Shown here: one piece after another, positions 60,201-64,000 of the stretch
Layout: every line of letters starts with the position of its first letter
Numbering within the stretch: the first letter of the stretch is position 1
Assembly: GCA_036898135.1 (NCBI GenBank)
Contig: CM072512.1
Location: 5,248,446-5,312,445, forward strand
DNA: 64,000 nt
Direction of reading: 5' to 3'
Origin: Oncomelania hupensis
Lineage: Eukaryota > Mollusca > Gastropoda > Littorinimorpha > Pomatiopsidae
Translations under genes and position numbers: made by a program
Notes under the pieces: model-generated
Database searches by the model: none
What the model was told of the DNA's origin: nothing
What the model saw: the letters and a program-made list of their open reading frames with translations, nothing else

Positions 60201-61842
60201 CCCTGTATCAAGCAACTTTATTTTACATACAATACAAAATGCATGATTGCATCAAGCCTTAAATATTAATTTATTCATGTCTGCCGAGTGAGCGAGTGAG
60301 GTAGGTTATTTTATCAGGTAAAGCAACGCAGGTTAGTTCATGCTCAAGCCGCATAATTCATGTCAAAATGTAGTGAGCAGTTCTCACTCCAAACCAAGAA
60401 GGGCAGAATCCCATATCAAGGACCCTAAGCAAGACACAAGTTATGTTACACCACTGCAGACAAGACGTGAGATCACTCGTCAAACGGGTTTTCAGTCTTT
60501 GACGTTTTGTTAAAATACCACTGCAAACAGGACACAAGATTAAGAACAACCAAGGCATGCATAACACATAACGATTCATAGATCAGCTCATTCCGATTTC
60601 AGACATTTTTCAAAAGAGAACACATTCTGATTAGATCTCACACTCTGATTAAACTTCACACTATAATGAAGATCAATTCATTCTGATTAGAAAGGCACAC
60701 ACAGAGTTCACAATCATAGACGGCATGCAAATGTCACGACGCAAACCAAAGACGTGACTCAATAAGCATTGCAGTCCATGCTCCGGCAGCCCGTGGTCAG
60801 TGTGTACAAAACCATGGCCAGACATTGGTGGACGGAGCTGCGAGCCTACCTCTCTTGCCCCAGGGCTGGTCCATGGAGTCTGATGACCCTGCTGGTGACC
60901 TGCCAGCAGGTCTGTCCTCGTGGACCACTCTCACGGGGATCATCTTTGGTGTAGGCTTCGTCTTTGGTAGTGGCTGGGTGTCGGCGGTGTGGGTGGTAGA
61001 GTCAGTGTGCGATGATTTGGTTTCGTCGCTGCGAGCGATGATGGTGTCGCGGCTGTCGGAACTGGACACGGCGTTGTCGGAGGGCGGGGAGTGGCTGTCG
61101 CTAGCGGAGGGGTGTGAGGAGGACGAGGGTAGGTCCGTGTTGGTCCATAACGGTTTGGAATAGTCCTGGAACTTGCGCTCCTTCTCTAGCTCTGGTAAGT
61201 CCAGCGGTAACAGGCCGATGGGTCGCGTGTTGTGGGACCTCAGCGGCTTGATGGTGGGCAGAGTACTGTAGATGTGGTAGTCAAAGTCGTTAATGGGTTG
61301 GTCAGCGTCTACAGACAGTGGCTCTGTCACTGGAACTGCCTCTCCTCCACCTCCGCTCGTCTGTCGCCTCAACTCCTGCTGTTTTGGTAGCTGCTGCTGT
61401 TGCTGATAGTGGTGAGGGTGCTGATGGAGATGGTCACGTTGTTGCTTGGCAGTGGCAGAAGATTTTTTGGTAGGCAGCGTGGCGTAGGATCCCACCCCGT
61501 AGTTCATGCCATGGTGAGAGTCGGCGTCATCAGAGGGCTCACCTTGCCACGTGTACCCCGAAAGTTGACCTGGAGGGTCGTGGGTGGGTCTCGCGGAGTC
61601 GTGAGCGGGTCGCACGTGGTAGAAGGCGTCTGCACTCTCTGAAGTGGAACGAGTTCTGGACTGCGGCTTGGACGTCTGCACGATGATGGGCACCGTGCGA
61701 CCTTCGTCCACGCTCAGGCTGCGAGTGCCTTGAAAATACCCTGCCTCACTGGGCGATGACTGGGCAGAGTAAGCCTGAGAGGGGTGGCCAGAGTGGTCAT
61801 GGGGTCTGTATCCACCACAGCCTACCTCGTTTAATGTTACCT
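20030..61842 (-). CDS. SORBS: SORBS/CAP-family adaptor gene, partial (13 exons recognised)
   Basis: The product is a sorbin-homology adaptor. In this family the SoHo domain binds lipid-raft flotillin, and C-terminal SH3 domains bind vinculin, Cbl and actin regulators at adhesions and Z-lines. Thirteen minus-strand exons join without a phase conflict: 60850-61842, 57094-57156, 54323-54379, 53515-53732, 51879-52173, 50024-50092, 47210-47406, 44215-44290, 38330-38362, 34763-34828, 34387-34431, 33864-33987, 20030-20150. Together they give about 786 codons. Identification rests on FEGIGPVDNEGVPLAFRK plus HDWYKQMYKSLH (SoHo) and on IEVYRNQPRSIMDYEPG, the post-SoHo block of the family. The initiator exon and all SH3 exons are missing from the window, presumably beyond its right and left edges. 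All introns begin GT and end AG. Confidence 0.88.
20151..21150. other. Intron sequence with a degenerate dispersed repeat
   Basis: At about 20405-20680 a GC-richer block contains GTCACCCTGGGAAAGACG and CCGGAGTACCCGGAGAAAAC. These phrases look like old SINE or transposon sequence but were not assigned. The rest is AT-rich with nothing recognised. Confidence 0.4.
21151..22486 (+). repeat. 5' LTR (1336 bp)
   Basis: Begins TGTAGAGAAC and ends CATTCGCTACA. Against the 3' LTR I see G/T at the TTGGCTAGGATTC site, T/C at AAATTATTTGAGTC and a 4-bp difference in a GA run, apart from the large duplication. The 5' strand includes GGCGATAGTGGTAGAGTAG once, and four times in the 3' LTR. Confidence 0.93.
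22487..22510 (+). other. Probable primer binding site
   Basis: Two bases after the 5' LTR the sequence TGGTGACCCTGTTGTTTC starts with TGG, as expected for pairing with a tRNA CCA end. I did not identify the tRNA. Confidence 0.55.
23877..28634 (+). CDS. Gag-Pol polyprotein of the gypsy element (1585 aa, PR-IN-RT-RH order)
   Basis: The ATG follows an A-rich stretch, and no frameshift separates gag from pol. Residues about 36-122 form a charged coiled coil with an 11-residue ESKKLDTQKEL repeat. A Gag region follows. Zinc knuckles of CX2CX4HX4C type are at 392-405 and 415-428. The protease motif RDTGATICG has Asp484. Integrase has H671, H678, C708 and C711, then D741, D801 and E837 (D-35-E), and a GPY/F module (LGPYTI near 980). 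Reverse transcriptase is at about 1155-1400 with FFDDIL (Asp1315, Asp1316), and RNase H at about 1455-1580 (Asp1464). All catalytic residues examined are present. Most gypsy elements have integrase last; Gmr1-type elements have this order. Confidence 0.95.
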   Translation: MDDYDDLFEKFLKQATTLELADKHKYVQECFQRLERQREREAKQTEIENESKRKDKEMDMESKKLDIEKEMESKKLDTQKELESKKLDTQKEMESKRMDIELEREKTKQLELQASQGGHVAGQDHDHDQTYAKHQFKARPIFPKLPMFREKTDDIDSYLFRFETNASALGWEKDQWVVYLSALLEGNALSLYHSLAANGHCDYDILKDNLLKKFQCTAEGFREKFRSTKPDANEPFQTFGIELNRLFDRWVALSGVKRTLDGIVDLVLGEQFLQSVSADLATFIRERGLVSLEDMVNCAESYRLARPGKNLARKASTSAFASVGQFNTVAETNAASGRSDFRGGYGGYRRQVGYRGRWNFNRSAPPTVPDSHQGQNRGGFGRGSSMNFSGKCQLCKGSGHSSFKCPLRNNPTNPCYICGLGGHVKKSCPFASSTLKTDTQKTQVVSAALPVDPEVVCSVASPAVGHLHLELGTVKGTPCSVLRDTGATICGVRQRLVSSLEYIEGQVRCKTFGGEITVYPLAKLAVSTPYFSGQLVCAVLPDPVADLIIGNIAGLTDSVVGAQVSVELSVAAVTTRARTAKKDFPHTPLVDVSQDFGISRQELIDFQKADSSLASCFTFAQSGERKAVGSATYFFFEDAGVLYRSYEKPGQILQQIVVPEKLRAAVLATSHDQLLAAHCGTRRTLTRVLSKFFWPGVSADTSRYVRTCDVCQKSTSKGKAPPVPLVVVPQSSTPFERVHIDLVGPLSPPSEEGHRYILTLVDLATRFPEAVPLKNISSVEVAEALMSIFARLGFPKVILSDQGTQFTSELIKQFYALCGTRAIRTSPYHPQANGIVERFHRTLKAMLGKVVQSHPKAWHRYLPALLFACRELPSESTGFSPFELMFGRQPRGPISLLADSWTQDQSSKDADAQPLYLHVFELKNIIAETCELARQNSAQSSAKNKAYFDRSAKKRTFDVKDEVLVLLPSETNKLLMKWLGPYTIQECMHPDYKIVVKGKTKIFHANMLKRYYRRPQNAAEVEVCVDSVVCEGEVVDWGDVISDRFFDVDKGKVSHRRHVGCCSVGSAVVNTIVLREETTRQILASVGVVLDDEDDDVVLPTLPLASSMTDEDISSVVFDELLPASDRQDLFSVFSDFADILTAKPGSFGGGLFLDVHLTSDVPVRRRAYDLPFASRQVVEREIQTMLELGVIEKSSSAYSSPVVLVQKKDHSCRFCIDYRALNKVTLFDAEPIPDVTELYTRLASSVFFTRIDLAKGYWQIVVNPVDRHKTAFATHMGLFQWVRMPFGLVSAPAVFARMMRVLELQEVSAMNFFDDILVHSEAFQQHLVHVRGVLQKLKQYGLTARPSKIAAGFRSLEFLGHVVGEGVLRPEGKKIEKILAIPTPTTKKQVRSILGLLGFYRCYIPNFSALLAPISDLTKDSKVRSIVWSAECDEALTAVKRLFSTAPVLQLPRLQEQFVLRTDASSFGVGAVLMQEMEGVLHPVCFASRKLLPREVRYSTIERECLAIVWAVSKFSRFLWGVAFILQTDHRPLTYMQTCRFKNTRIMRWALSLQEYNFHIEPLPGSRNILADLLSRSAVDQFVP
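28712..28730 (+). other. Polypurine tract
   Basis: AGAGGGGGGGGGGGTAG lies directly before the 3' LTR, the expected position of the plus-strand primer. Confidence 0.85.
28731..30482 (+). repeat. 3' LTR (1752 bp) with an internal four-fold repeat
   Basis: Matches the 5' LTR end to end but is about 416 bp longer. The segment starting ATATAATTTTTCATTGATG and ending GGCGTGAGTATGTTTAC begins at about 29177, 29321, 29451 and 29595. The 5' LTR has it once. A short GGCGTGAGTATGTTTACGGA duplication lies near 29425. Confidence 0.93.
30488..31984. other. AT-rich intron sequence
   Basis: No exon or transposon was recognised. A possible 21-bp minus-strand exon near 31225-31245 has a weak acceptor and no phase fit with its neighbours. 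Confidence 0.5.
31985..33780 (+). mobile_element. Endonuclease/RT-type LINE, copy 2 (dead, with (GGATA)n tail)
   Basis: Broken frames give KKGKSAGVDNIPAELLQAGG, FVDFKKVFDR, EDRTISLHSKV-like text and the C-terminal ASGL...ILQGT...RRGRQ segment. The catalytic RT motif reads FADGIDG, so the second Asp of the ADD box is lost. Several frameshifts separate the parts. The element ends in a GGATA pentamer tail at 33748-33778. It is the most complete copy of this family in the window and was used to find the insertions in copy 1. Confidence 0.85.
33864..33987 (-). CDS. SORBS: SORBS-like exon 12 (124 nt)
   Basis: Acceptor GATTGTACAG and donor AAA|GTAAGT flank 40 codons, phase 1 to phase 2. The sequence is SGSMAADDSGYRSEPEGR, YKDLFRKHRSTSER and EPARESRR, highly charged and likely to be helical or disordered. 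The split codon with the next exon gives Asn. The intron that follows is 13.7 kb and holds the gypsy element and LINE copy 2. Confidence 0.78.
34387..34431 (-). CDS. SORBS: SORBS-like exon 11 (45 nt, phase 1-1)
   Basis: Acceptor TTTTTTCAG and consensus donor AAAG|GTAAGT flank 14 codons, FNPYRPSYEKTTQK. The Tyr/Pro pattern matches exon 10, suggesting tandem related segments. Confidence 0.75.
34763..34828 (-). CDS. SORBS: SORBS-like exon 10 (66 nt, phase 1-1)
   Basis: Acceptor TATTTTTGCAG and donor GAAG|GTATCA flank 21 codons, QNKYKPTYKFPDDISDTK then SEE. The YKPxYxFP pattern resembles the Tyr/Pro-rich segments that follow SoHo in the family. Confidence 0.75.
34829..38329. other. AT-rich SORBS intron
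   Basis: A G-rich patch lies at about 35870-35890 (GGGGGTGGGGGTGGGGG), and a (TCTG)n(TC)n tract with (CA)n at 37608-37685. No gene or transposon domain was recognised. Confidence 0.5.
38330..38362 (-). CDS. SORBS: SORBS-like microexon 9 (33 nt, phase 1-1)
   Basis: Acceptor GGTTTTCAG and donor CAGC|GTGAGT flank LIDQEVNDKQ, with split codons giving Val before and Gln after. The short length and symmetric phase suggest regulated inclusion. Evidence is splice signals and phase rather than homology. Confidence 0.6.
39110..41035 (+). other. TG-rich block of unknown nature, possible LTR or untranslated region
   Basis: The plus strand changes abruptly to a T/G-rich composition without coding capacity, between (GA)n at 39102-39117 and a GAATAAATG poly(A)-like signal at 40957-40965. 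A TATATAG lies about 100 bp before that signal. The sequence ends CTAAATTAATACA. This arrangement resembles an LTR, but no partner LTR and no target duplication were found. Confidence 0.3.
41300..41600. repeat. Diverged direct duplication, about 155-bp period
   Basis: Segments at about 41308-41435 and 41466-41590 share TATTTGAGAAATGG, CTGGAAGCA, GTGCCACCATT, AAAACACAT and CAGGATT in the same order. No coding function seen. Confidence 0.7.
41785..42363. mobile_element. 590-bp dispersed repeat, copy 1
   Basis: Starts (GATT)n then GTTGCTTTAGGTCCAGCGG, runs through CAATAAAGACATCCCACGCA, and ends CCAACGGGGGT. It matches the copy at 52625-53213 over its full length. The simple-sequence end suggests that the element's 3' end is on the left, so it would read on the minus strand. 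Confidence 0.85.
42364..44214. other. SORBS intron, nothing recognised
   Basis: Short ORFs at 42688-43029 (minus) and 42899-43198 (plus) have no recognisable domain. AT-rich from 43380 on. Confidence 0.5.
44215..44290 (-). CDS. SORBS: SORBS-like exon 8 (76 nt): C-terminal half of the SoHo domain
   Basis: Acceptor TTGATTTCAG and donor GAAG|GTACAA flank 25 codons, phase 0 to phase 1. The frame reads NVQEEKQHDWYKQMYKSLH then RTDKKE. The DWYKxMYKxLH helix is the diagnostic second half of SoHo. It joins the previous exon exactly at the expected point. Confidence 0.9.
44325..44890. mobile_element. 590-bp dispersed repeat, copy 2 (diverged)
   Basis: Has a (GTTA)n start, then GGGTCCAGCGGAATGCAAAG instead of GGACTCTTCC, and the same body (CAATAAAGACATCCCACAA). 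It ends about 40 bp short of copies 1 and 3. It lies 35 bp past the acceptor side of SORBS exon 8. Confidence 0.8.
45340..46500 (+). other. Possible two-exon antisense transcription unit or LTR remnant
   Basis: In the intron between SORBS exons 7 and 8, the plus strand shows a palindromic CRE (TGACGTCA, 45346-45353), a CCAAT box (45384-45388), a good donor (AACAG|GTAAAT at 45587), an acceptor (GTGCTTGCAG, exon from 45792) and AATAAA (46476-46481) followed by GT-rich sequence. A short frame at 45834-46121 reaches a stop. A roughly 39-bp unit with GGACCACAGTAGTCCA is repeated twice at about 46283-46350. Coding function is not supported. Confidence 0.35.
46831..47062 (-). mobile_element. L2-like LINE 3' UTR fragment
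   Basis: The reverse complement matches the 3' UTR of fragment B (1725-1976). It has TGGACATGTACTTTGGCCAG, then (GT)n, then TTAGTGCATTGTAAAGC, GTTGGGGTACCA and a final (ATT)n tail. Confidence 0.85.
47210..47406 (-). CDS. SORBS: SORBS-like exon 7 (197 nt): N-terminal half of the SoHo domain
   Basis: Acceptor CTGTTTACAG and donor AAAG|GTTTGA flank 65 codons, phase 1 to phase 0. The frame reads GRLPRGAQYLGEKVTLDG, then a Thr run, then VFEGIGPVDNEGVPLAFRK. The GIGPVDxxGxPxAxR signature is the start of the sorbin-homology domain in SORBS1-3 and fly CAP. It is completed by the next exon. Confidence 0.88.
47407..50023. other. AT-rich SORBS intron
   Basis: Poly-A/T-rich with short (CA)n patches. 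No exon, RNA gene or transposon was recognised. Confidence 0.5.
50024..50092 (-). CDS. SORBS: SORBS-like exon 6 (69 nt, phase 1-1)
   Basis: Acceptor GCTATTGCAG and donor GATG|GTAAGA flank 22 codons, NGSSGDLNFNHIGKQKP then IMVED. Both split codons read through to the neighbouring exons. Symmetric, so a possible cassette exon. Confidence 0.75.
51070..51345 (+). mobile_element. Endonuclease/RT-type LINE, copy 3 (3' end only)
   Basis: The frame at 51011-51310 ends with RASGLARTILQGTVQGGRRR, then EDNIQEWTGITLSEAMRVAE and WSTLVKRSSVVP before a stop. A GGATA pentamer tail follows at about 51310-51340. It matches the ends of copies 2 and 4. Confidence 0.85.
51879..52173 (-). CDS. SORBS: SORBS-like exon 5 (295 nt): Ser/Thr-rich linker
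   Basis: Acceptor GTGTGTGTAG and donor AGAG|GTAGGT flank 98 codons, phase 0 to phase 1. The sequence begins ETHVRPEESYAWQPSRSS, contains a run of six Thr from (ACC)n at about 52025-52045, and ends STQSPYITLLQKSR. It is probably disordered with phosphorylation sites. Confidence 0.78.
52625..53213. mobile_element. 590-bp dispersed repeat, copy 3
   Basis: Starts with (ATTAC)n, then TTTAGGTCCAGCGGACTCTT, and ends CCCCAACGGGGGT. It is closely similar to copy 1 and shares its far end, though each copy has a different simple-sequence start. Confidence 0.88.
53270..53400 (-). mobile_element. SINE fragment, same family as 6841-7325
   Basis: The reverse complement carries AAACTGAGGTTTAGTCTGTG, AAAGATCCTGATGCTCATGT and GGTGAGTGC, the body of the SINE family, more diverged than the other copies. 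Confidence 0.65.
53515..53732 (-). CDS. SORBS: SORBS-like exon 4 (218 nt): Pro/Ser linker with a conserved-looking motif
   Basis: Acceptor TTTGTACAG and donor CTG|GTTTGT flank 72 codons, entering in phase 1 and leaving in phase 0. The protein is Ser/Pro-rich (VWSPGLSPSSS) and then carries FKNLTPVWKPSGVPAGTKK and EYRPVRLNTS. Its non-repetitive composition suggests a short functional motif. I cannot name it with certainty. Confidence 0.78.
54250..54310. repeat. (ATT)n microsatellite next to an exon donor
   Basis: About 18-20 ATT triplets with one ATC interruption. It ends 12 bp from the donor of the exon at 54323-54379. On the gene strand it is (TAA)n. Confidence 0.95.
54323..54379 (-). CDS. 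SORBS: SORBS-like exon 3 (57 nt, phase 1-1)
   Basis: Acceptor GCTGTTTTCAG and donor CCAG|GTCAGT flank 18 codons reading KPPDQVNGLKSPSSFTKP. The split codons give Glu before and Gly after. The donor lies 12 bp from the (ATT)n tract. Confidence 0.75.
54597..57030 (-). repeat. 21-bp minisatellite, about 115 units, inside a SORBS intron
   Basis: The plus-strand unit is AGGTGGTATTGTACCCAGGCA. Variants replace ATTGTACCC by ATTGTGCCC, GTTGTACCC or AGTGCACCC, and AGGCAAGG by AGGCATGG or AGGTAAGG. Because 21 is a multiple of 3 and the unit lacks stops, long ORFs of 579-808 residues run through it on both strands (minus-strand heptad PGYNTTL). The correctly phased exons at 57094 and 54323 lie outside it, so it is intronic. 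It fills about 2.43 kb of a 2.71-kb intron. Edge units at 56580-57030 are the most degenerate. Confidence 0.95.
57094..57156 (-). CDS. SORBS: SORBS-like exon 2 (63 nt, phase 1-1)
   Basis: Acceptor TATGTTTCAG and donor CATG|GTCAGT flank 20 codons reading VEGADQTFPNVPSEPPRSFH. Its phases match the exons on both sides. It could be skipped without a frameshift. The 21-bp minisatellite begins about 65 bp past its donor. Confidence 0.75.
57962..58590 (-). mobile_element. RNase-H-type LINE fragment (I/Nimb-like 3' end)
   Basis: The minus-strand frame at 58513-58307 encodes ETVLAHLHIGHTYVTHSFLL then KGEEPP. This is the characteristic stretch that follows RNase H in I/Jockey-group LINEs. Further left is FLHDVDLVYRI near a stop, and then a 3' UTR ending TCCTGATTCGG...CAGTCCGTGGAGCC. 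That terminus resembles the 590-bp dispersed repeat. Confidence 0.7.
58900..59755 (+). mobile_element. Endonuclease/RT-type LINE, copy 4 (C-terminal part, expanded)
   Basis: Begins with the LHSKV...CKAWTLTADLQRR segment, continues EMRCYRRLL and VVKKRKL, and ends ...MEYAG/LVKRSSVV-like text with a GGATA tail at 59708-59752. Frameshifts make it non-functional. The DNIGEWTGLTLSEAMRVAE segment, single in copies 2 and 3, is present six times. Confidence 0.85.
59302..59643 (+). repeat. 57-bp in-frame tandem repeat inside LINE copy 4, six units
   Basis: The start ACAACATTGGAGAATGGACT recurs at 59302, 59359, 59416, 59473, 59530 and 59587, exactly 57 bp apart. Each unit encodes 19 residues (DNIGEWTGLTLSEAMRVAE with few changes), and the frame stays open across all six. 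Confidence 0.97.
59756..60849. other. SORBS intron, nothing recognised
   Basis: AT-rich. A few short direct repeats such as CATTCTGATTAGA occur near 60620-60690. No exon was found between exon 1 and exon 2 apart from those listed. Confidence 0.45.
60850..61842 (-). CDS. SORBS: SORBS-like exon 1 in window: long Ser/Gln/His-rich exon
   Basis: The exon has 993 nt and 330 whole codons, entering in phase 1 and leaving in phase 1. The acceptor is CTTGTCGTGCAG at 61843 and the donor is AGAG|GTAGGC. The protein is low-complexity and probably disordered. A His/Gln run (HLHQHPHHYQQQQQ) lies near the middle. After it comes a better-conserved-looking stretch with STLPTIKPLRSHNTRPIG and ERKFQDYSKPLWTN. 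A Ser/Thr/Asp-rich tail ends in MDQPWGKR. No domain is recognised. The frame stays open back to the acceptor without a clear start codon context, so the start is in an exon outside the window. Confidence 0.8.
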
Positions 61843-63440
61843 CTGCACGACAAGACAGAACCAGACCATGTCAGTATCAACGTCAACAACAAACCATACA
61901 GCAACCACACAGCGCACATTGCATCAGTTCACACAAAAGAGAGGAAATCGGCCCAGGAATTCGTCACCACAAAAAAGTTATCATCACCACAGAAAAATCA
62001 TCTTCAAGTCAAAGTTCTCAAGAACAAATCAATGCATCATTTCAAACAATCCATCATCAAATCAATCATCCAATCAAATCAAACGAGAGCAACCCTGTTT
62101 TGAGCAGCAAAGCTGTGCTCTTAAAACGTTCACACAATTCAACGTCTCTAATCAAACTTTAATTAAGAAATGAAACAGCGCCGGCTTCTGGTTAAAAGAT
62201 GGTGGAAGTTTTGGATGCAAAGAGATTAGGGAAGAATAACTGTCAACTGATTCGATAGGAAAAGAAATAACAGATTTGTTTAAAAACAATGTCACATTGT
62301 CAGGGGTTGTGGGGTTGGGTAAAATTTAACAATTCTTACTAATCAGGTGAAGCGATTACAATCTACACAATTATCTACTGCCCTTTAGCAAACGCCGTCG
62401 TCAACTGGTCAAATCGTTTCACACCTGAAAATCTAATCTAAGATCGATGTAAACATTCTATGCCAATATCCAATTACTGACGGAAGGGTAGTCGTAGAAG
62501 GGGAAAACAAAGGCTGGAAAATCTATGGGATTTTACTGTCTTGTAATGTTCATGTAACAAAGATTCAAAACTACTGATTATGCAAGGCACTACATATTTA
62601 TTTCTTGGAGTCTTCAGAGCTAGAACTGAAAAAAGGAACTGGCTCCCATAAATATTTTCTTTAAAAGAAGGTTTTGCCTTTAAAAAAAAAGTGTCACCTT
62701 TAACAGTCTTACAGAATATGGAGATACTATCTGGGTAGTAAACGTAGCGTCCAAGCAAAGCTCAATAAAACAAATATTTTCTGTAAAACGGTATTCATGT
62801 TATTTTTTCCTTGGTAGTCTTACGAAAACATAGCAACGTTCACTGTGGGATAAGGGTGTCATCAAAGCATTGTAATAATTATCCAACGAACGCTGACAAG
62901 AAATCCTGCTGGAGTAGGCAGCATTGATCTTTGTGCGGTAATGTGAAACATAGCGAACTACAACTGATAAATGCCTGTTGACACAGCAAACAACAGCTGA
63001 CAAATGTCTATTGAAACTGCTGATTTACGGTATAAATGGCTGTGGACACTTATCGGAGCTTGATTAATGACAGTGGACATCGATTTAAGGAATGGCCAAT
63101 GTTACGTTGAAACGCGCACGATAGTTCGTGTGTGACGAGCACGATAGATGCGATCGTTTTGTTTTGCTAAGCATGCAATAACAGAGTGTATTTATCCTTG
63201 ATTTGATTTTGCATTGTTATTAGAAGAAGATTTGTATAACGTTTGGTAATTTTAGTTGGTCGATATTCTTTGAGAATTTTCTAGAGTTGGTTGTTTACTA
63301 TCGATCGAAGCGTATGGATAATTCTAGTGGTAACTAAAGAAGCTTCCATCCCAAATAAGGTTGTATGACGTGAGACAGTTATGACGAAATGTGTTTTGTT
63401 TGGTTATAATTATGTCTTGCCCGAACGTTCTTTATTTCTC
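61843..63440. other. Upstream flank or intron of the SORBS gene
   Basis: No further minus-strand exon with matching phase 1 was found to the right edge. Short ORFs at 61756-62173 (plus) and 62474-63003 (minus) have no recognisable domain. Confidence 0.45.
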
Positions 63441-63449
63441 TGGAGTTAG

Positions 63450-63600
63450 AGAGACTATATAAGTGCCGCACTGTTTCAAAGGAAAGAATTGAAAAATTGA
63501 ATTGTAAAGTGGAAAGTTGAGAGTGGAAAAAGCTATTGTATGCAGTTGTTGATGTTCGCTGAATAAAGTTGGAAAACTACATACGACGACTCTCTGCCTT
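63450..63600 (+). promoter_or_regulatory. TATA box and poly(A) signal 100 bp apart, LTR-like
   Basis: TATATAA at 63456-63462 and AATAAA at 63562-63567 are arranged as in the U3-R part of an LTR. No ORF follows and no second LTR lies in the window, so solo or truncated LTR is an inference. Confidence 0.35.
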
Positions 63601-63646
63601 GTTGTTGAGCGGACAGGTGGCGTGGATAAACGAATCCGAGTTACAC

Positions 63647-63691
63647 TTATCAGTAGGATTCAAGCATTGGGGCTGAATCAACTACTGATAA
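63647..63691. repeat. Long hairpin (16-bp stem with 2-nt bulge)
   Basis: TTATCAGTAG and GATTCA pair with TGAATC and CTACTGATAA around an 11-nt loop, with two extra A on the 3' arm. A second hairpin with perfect 10-bp arms (ATGCCACTGG / CCAGTGGCAT) follows at 63748-63789. Confidence 0.75.
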
Positions 63692-64000
63692 AAACAAAAC
63701 CAACATCGAGTGTAACAGCCAATTACTGTTTTAGGTATAGGGCCTGGATGCCACTGGTATGTGGTGGTGAAGTTTGGTGCCAGTGGCATGCTAACAAGAT
63801 GATCAATGCGTAAGGCAAACAAAAAAATATTTTGTAAATAATTCCCACCATAATTGCGCAATATAATAACACCACCAATCTCCTAAACAGCATCAATCTC
63901 ACTGAACATTTACGATATCATTATCATAATCGATGGCAAACAACGTTTTTCAGTGGCTGGCGAATGGAATATTACATGCTTAATGGTGCTGTGTAAAACT

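Noticed and set aside
61756..62173. Plus-strand ORFs of 101-115 residues
   Set aside because: Composition is Lys/Asn/Gln/His-rich from A-rich intron sequence, with no domain.

Overview
The window is animal nuclear DNA. It is AT-rich and intron-rich, with many microsatellites, LINE and SINE fragments, and an LTR retrotransposon. The one gene recognised and the repeat types (L2-like LINEs, RNase-H-type LINEs, tRNA-headed SINEs, pentamer-tailed LINEs) suggest an invertebrate, most likely a lophotrochozoan such as a gastropod mollusc. The species call is inference.

The host gene is on the minus strand and fills most of the window. Thirteen exons between 61842 and 20030, plus a fourteenth candidate at 11850-11909, join with matching splice phases. 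They encode the N-terminal and middle part of a SORBS/CAP (ponsin-vinexin) adaptor protein. The parts seen are a long Ser/Pro/Gln-rich exon (60850-61842), linker exons, the two-exon SoHo domain (47210-47406 and 44215-44290), a run of small symmetric exons, and a conserved post-SoHo block (20030-20150). The 5' start and the C-terminal SH3 domains are not in the window; they should lie to the right and left of it.

Almost everything else is repeat DNA in introns. From left to right: two L2-like LINE fragments back to back (1-1976); tandem repeats; SINE copies and a TAA-flanked inverted-repeat element with a SINE inside it (6288-7411); a cluster of CRE-type motifs (8798-8991); a LINE with nested insertions (12300-13700); minisatellites (13773-17300); an intact Ty3/gypsy-type element with 5-bp target duplication (21151-30482); a second LINE copy (31985-33780); blocks of unknown nature including a possible spliced antisense transcription unit (45340-46500); a fixed-length repeat family that shares its 3' end with an RNase-H-type LINE; a 2.4-kb, 21-bp minisatellite that fills one SORBS intron (54597-57030); and a LINE whose C-terminal coding region carries a six-fold 57-bp in-frame tandem repeat (59302-59643).

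The most notable finding is the gypsy element. It has one uninterrupted 1585-residue Gag-Pol ORF and nearly identical LTRs. Its pol order is protease, integrase, reverse transcriptase, RNase H, which is the Ty1/copia-like order known from Gmr1-type gypsy elements. Its 3' LTR has gained about 420 bp by internal duplication.
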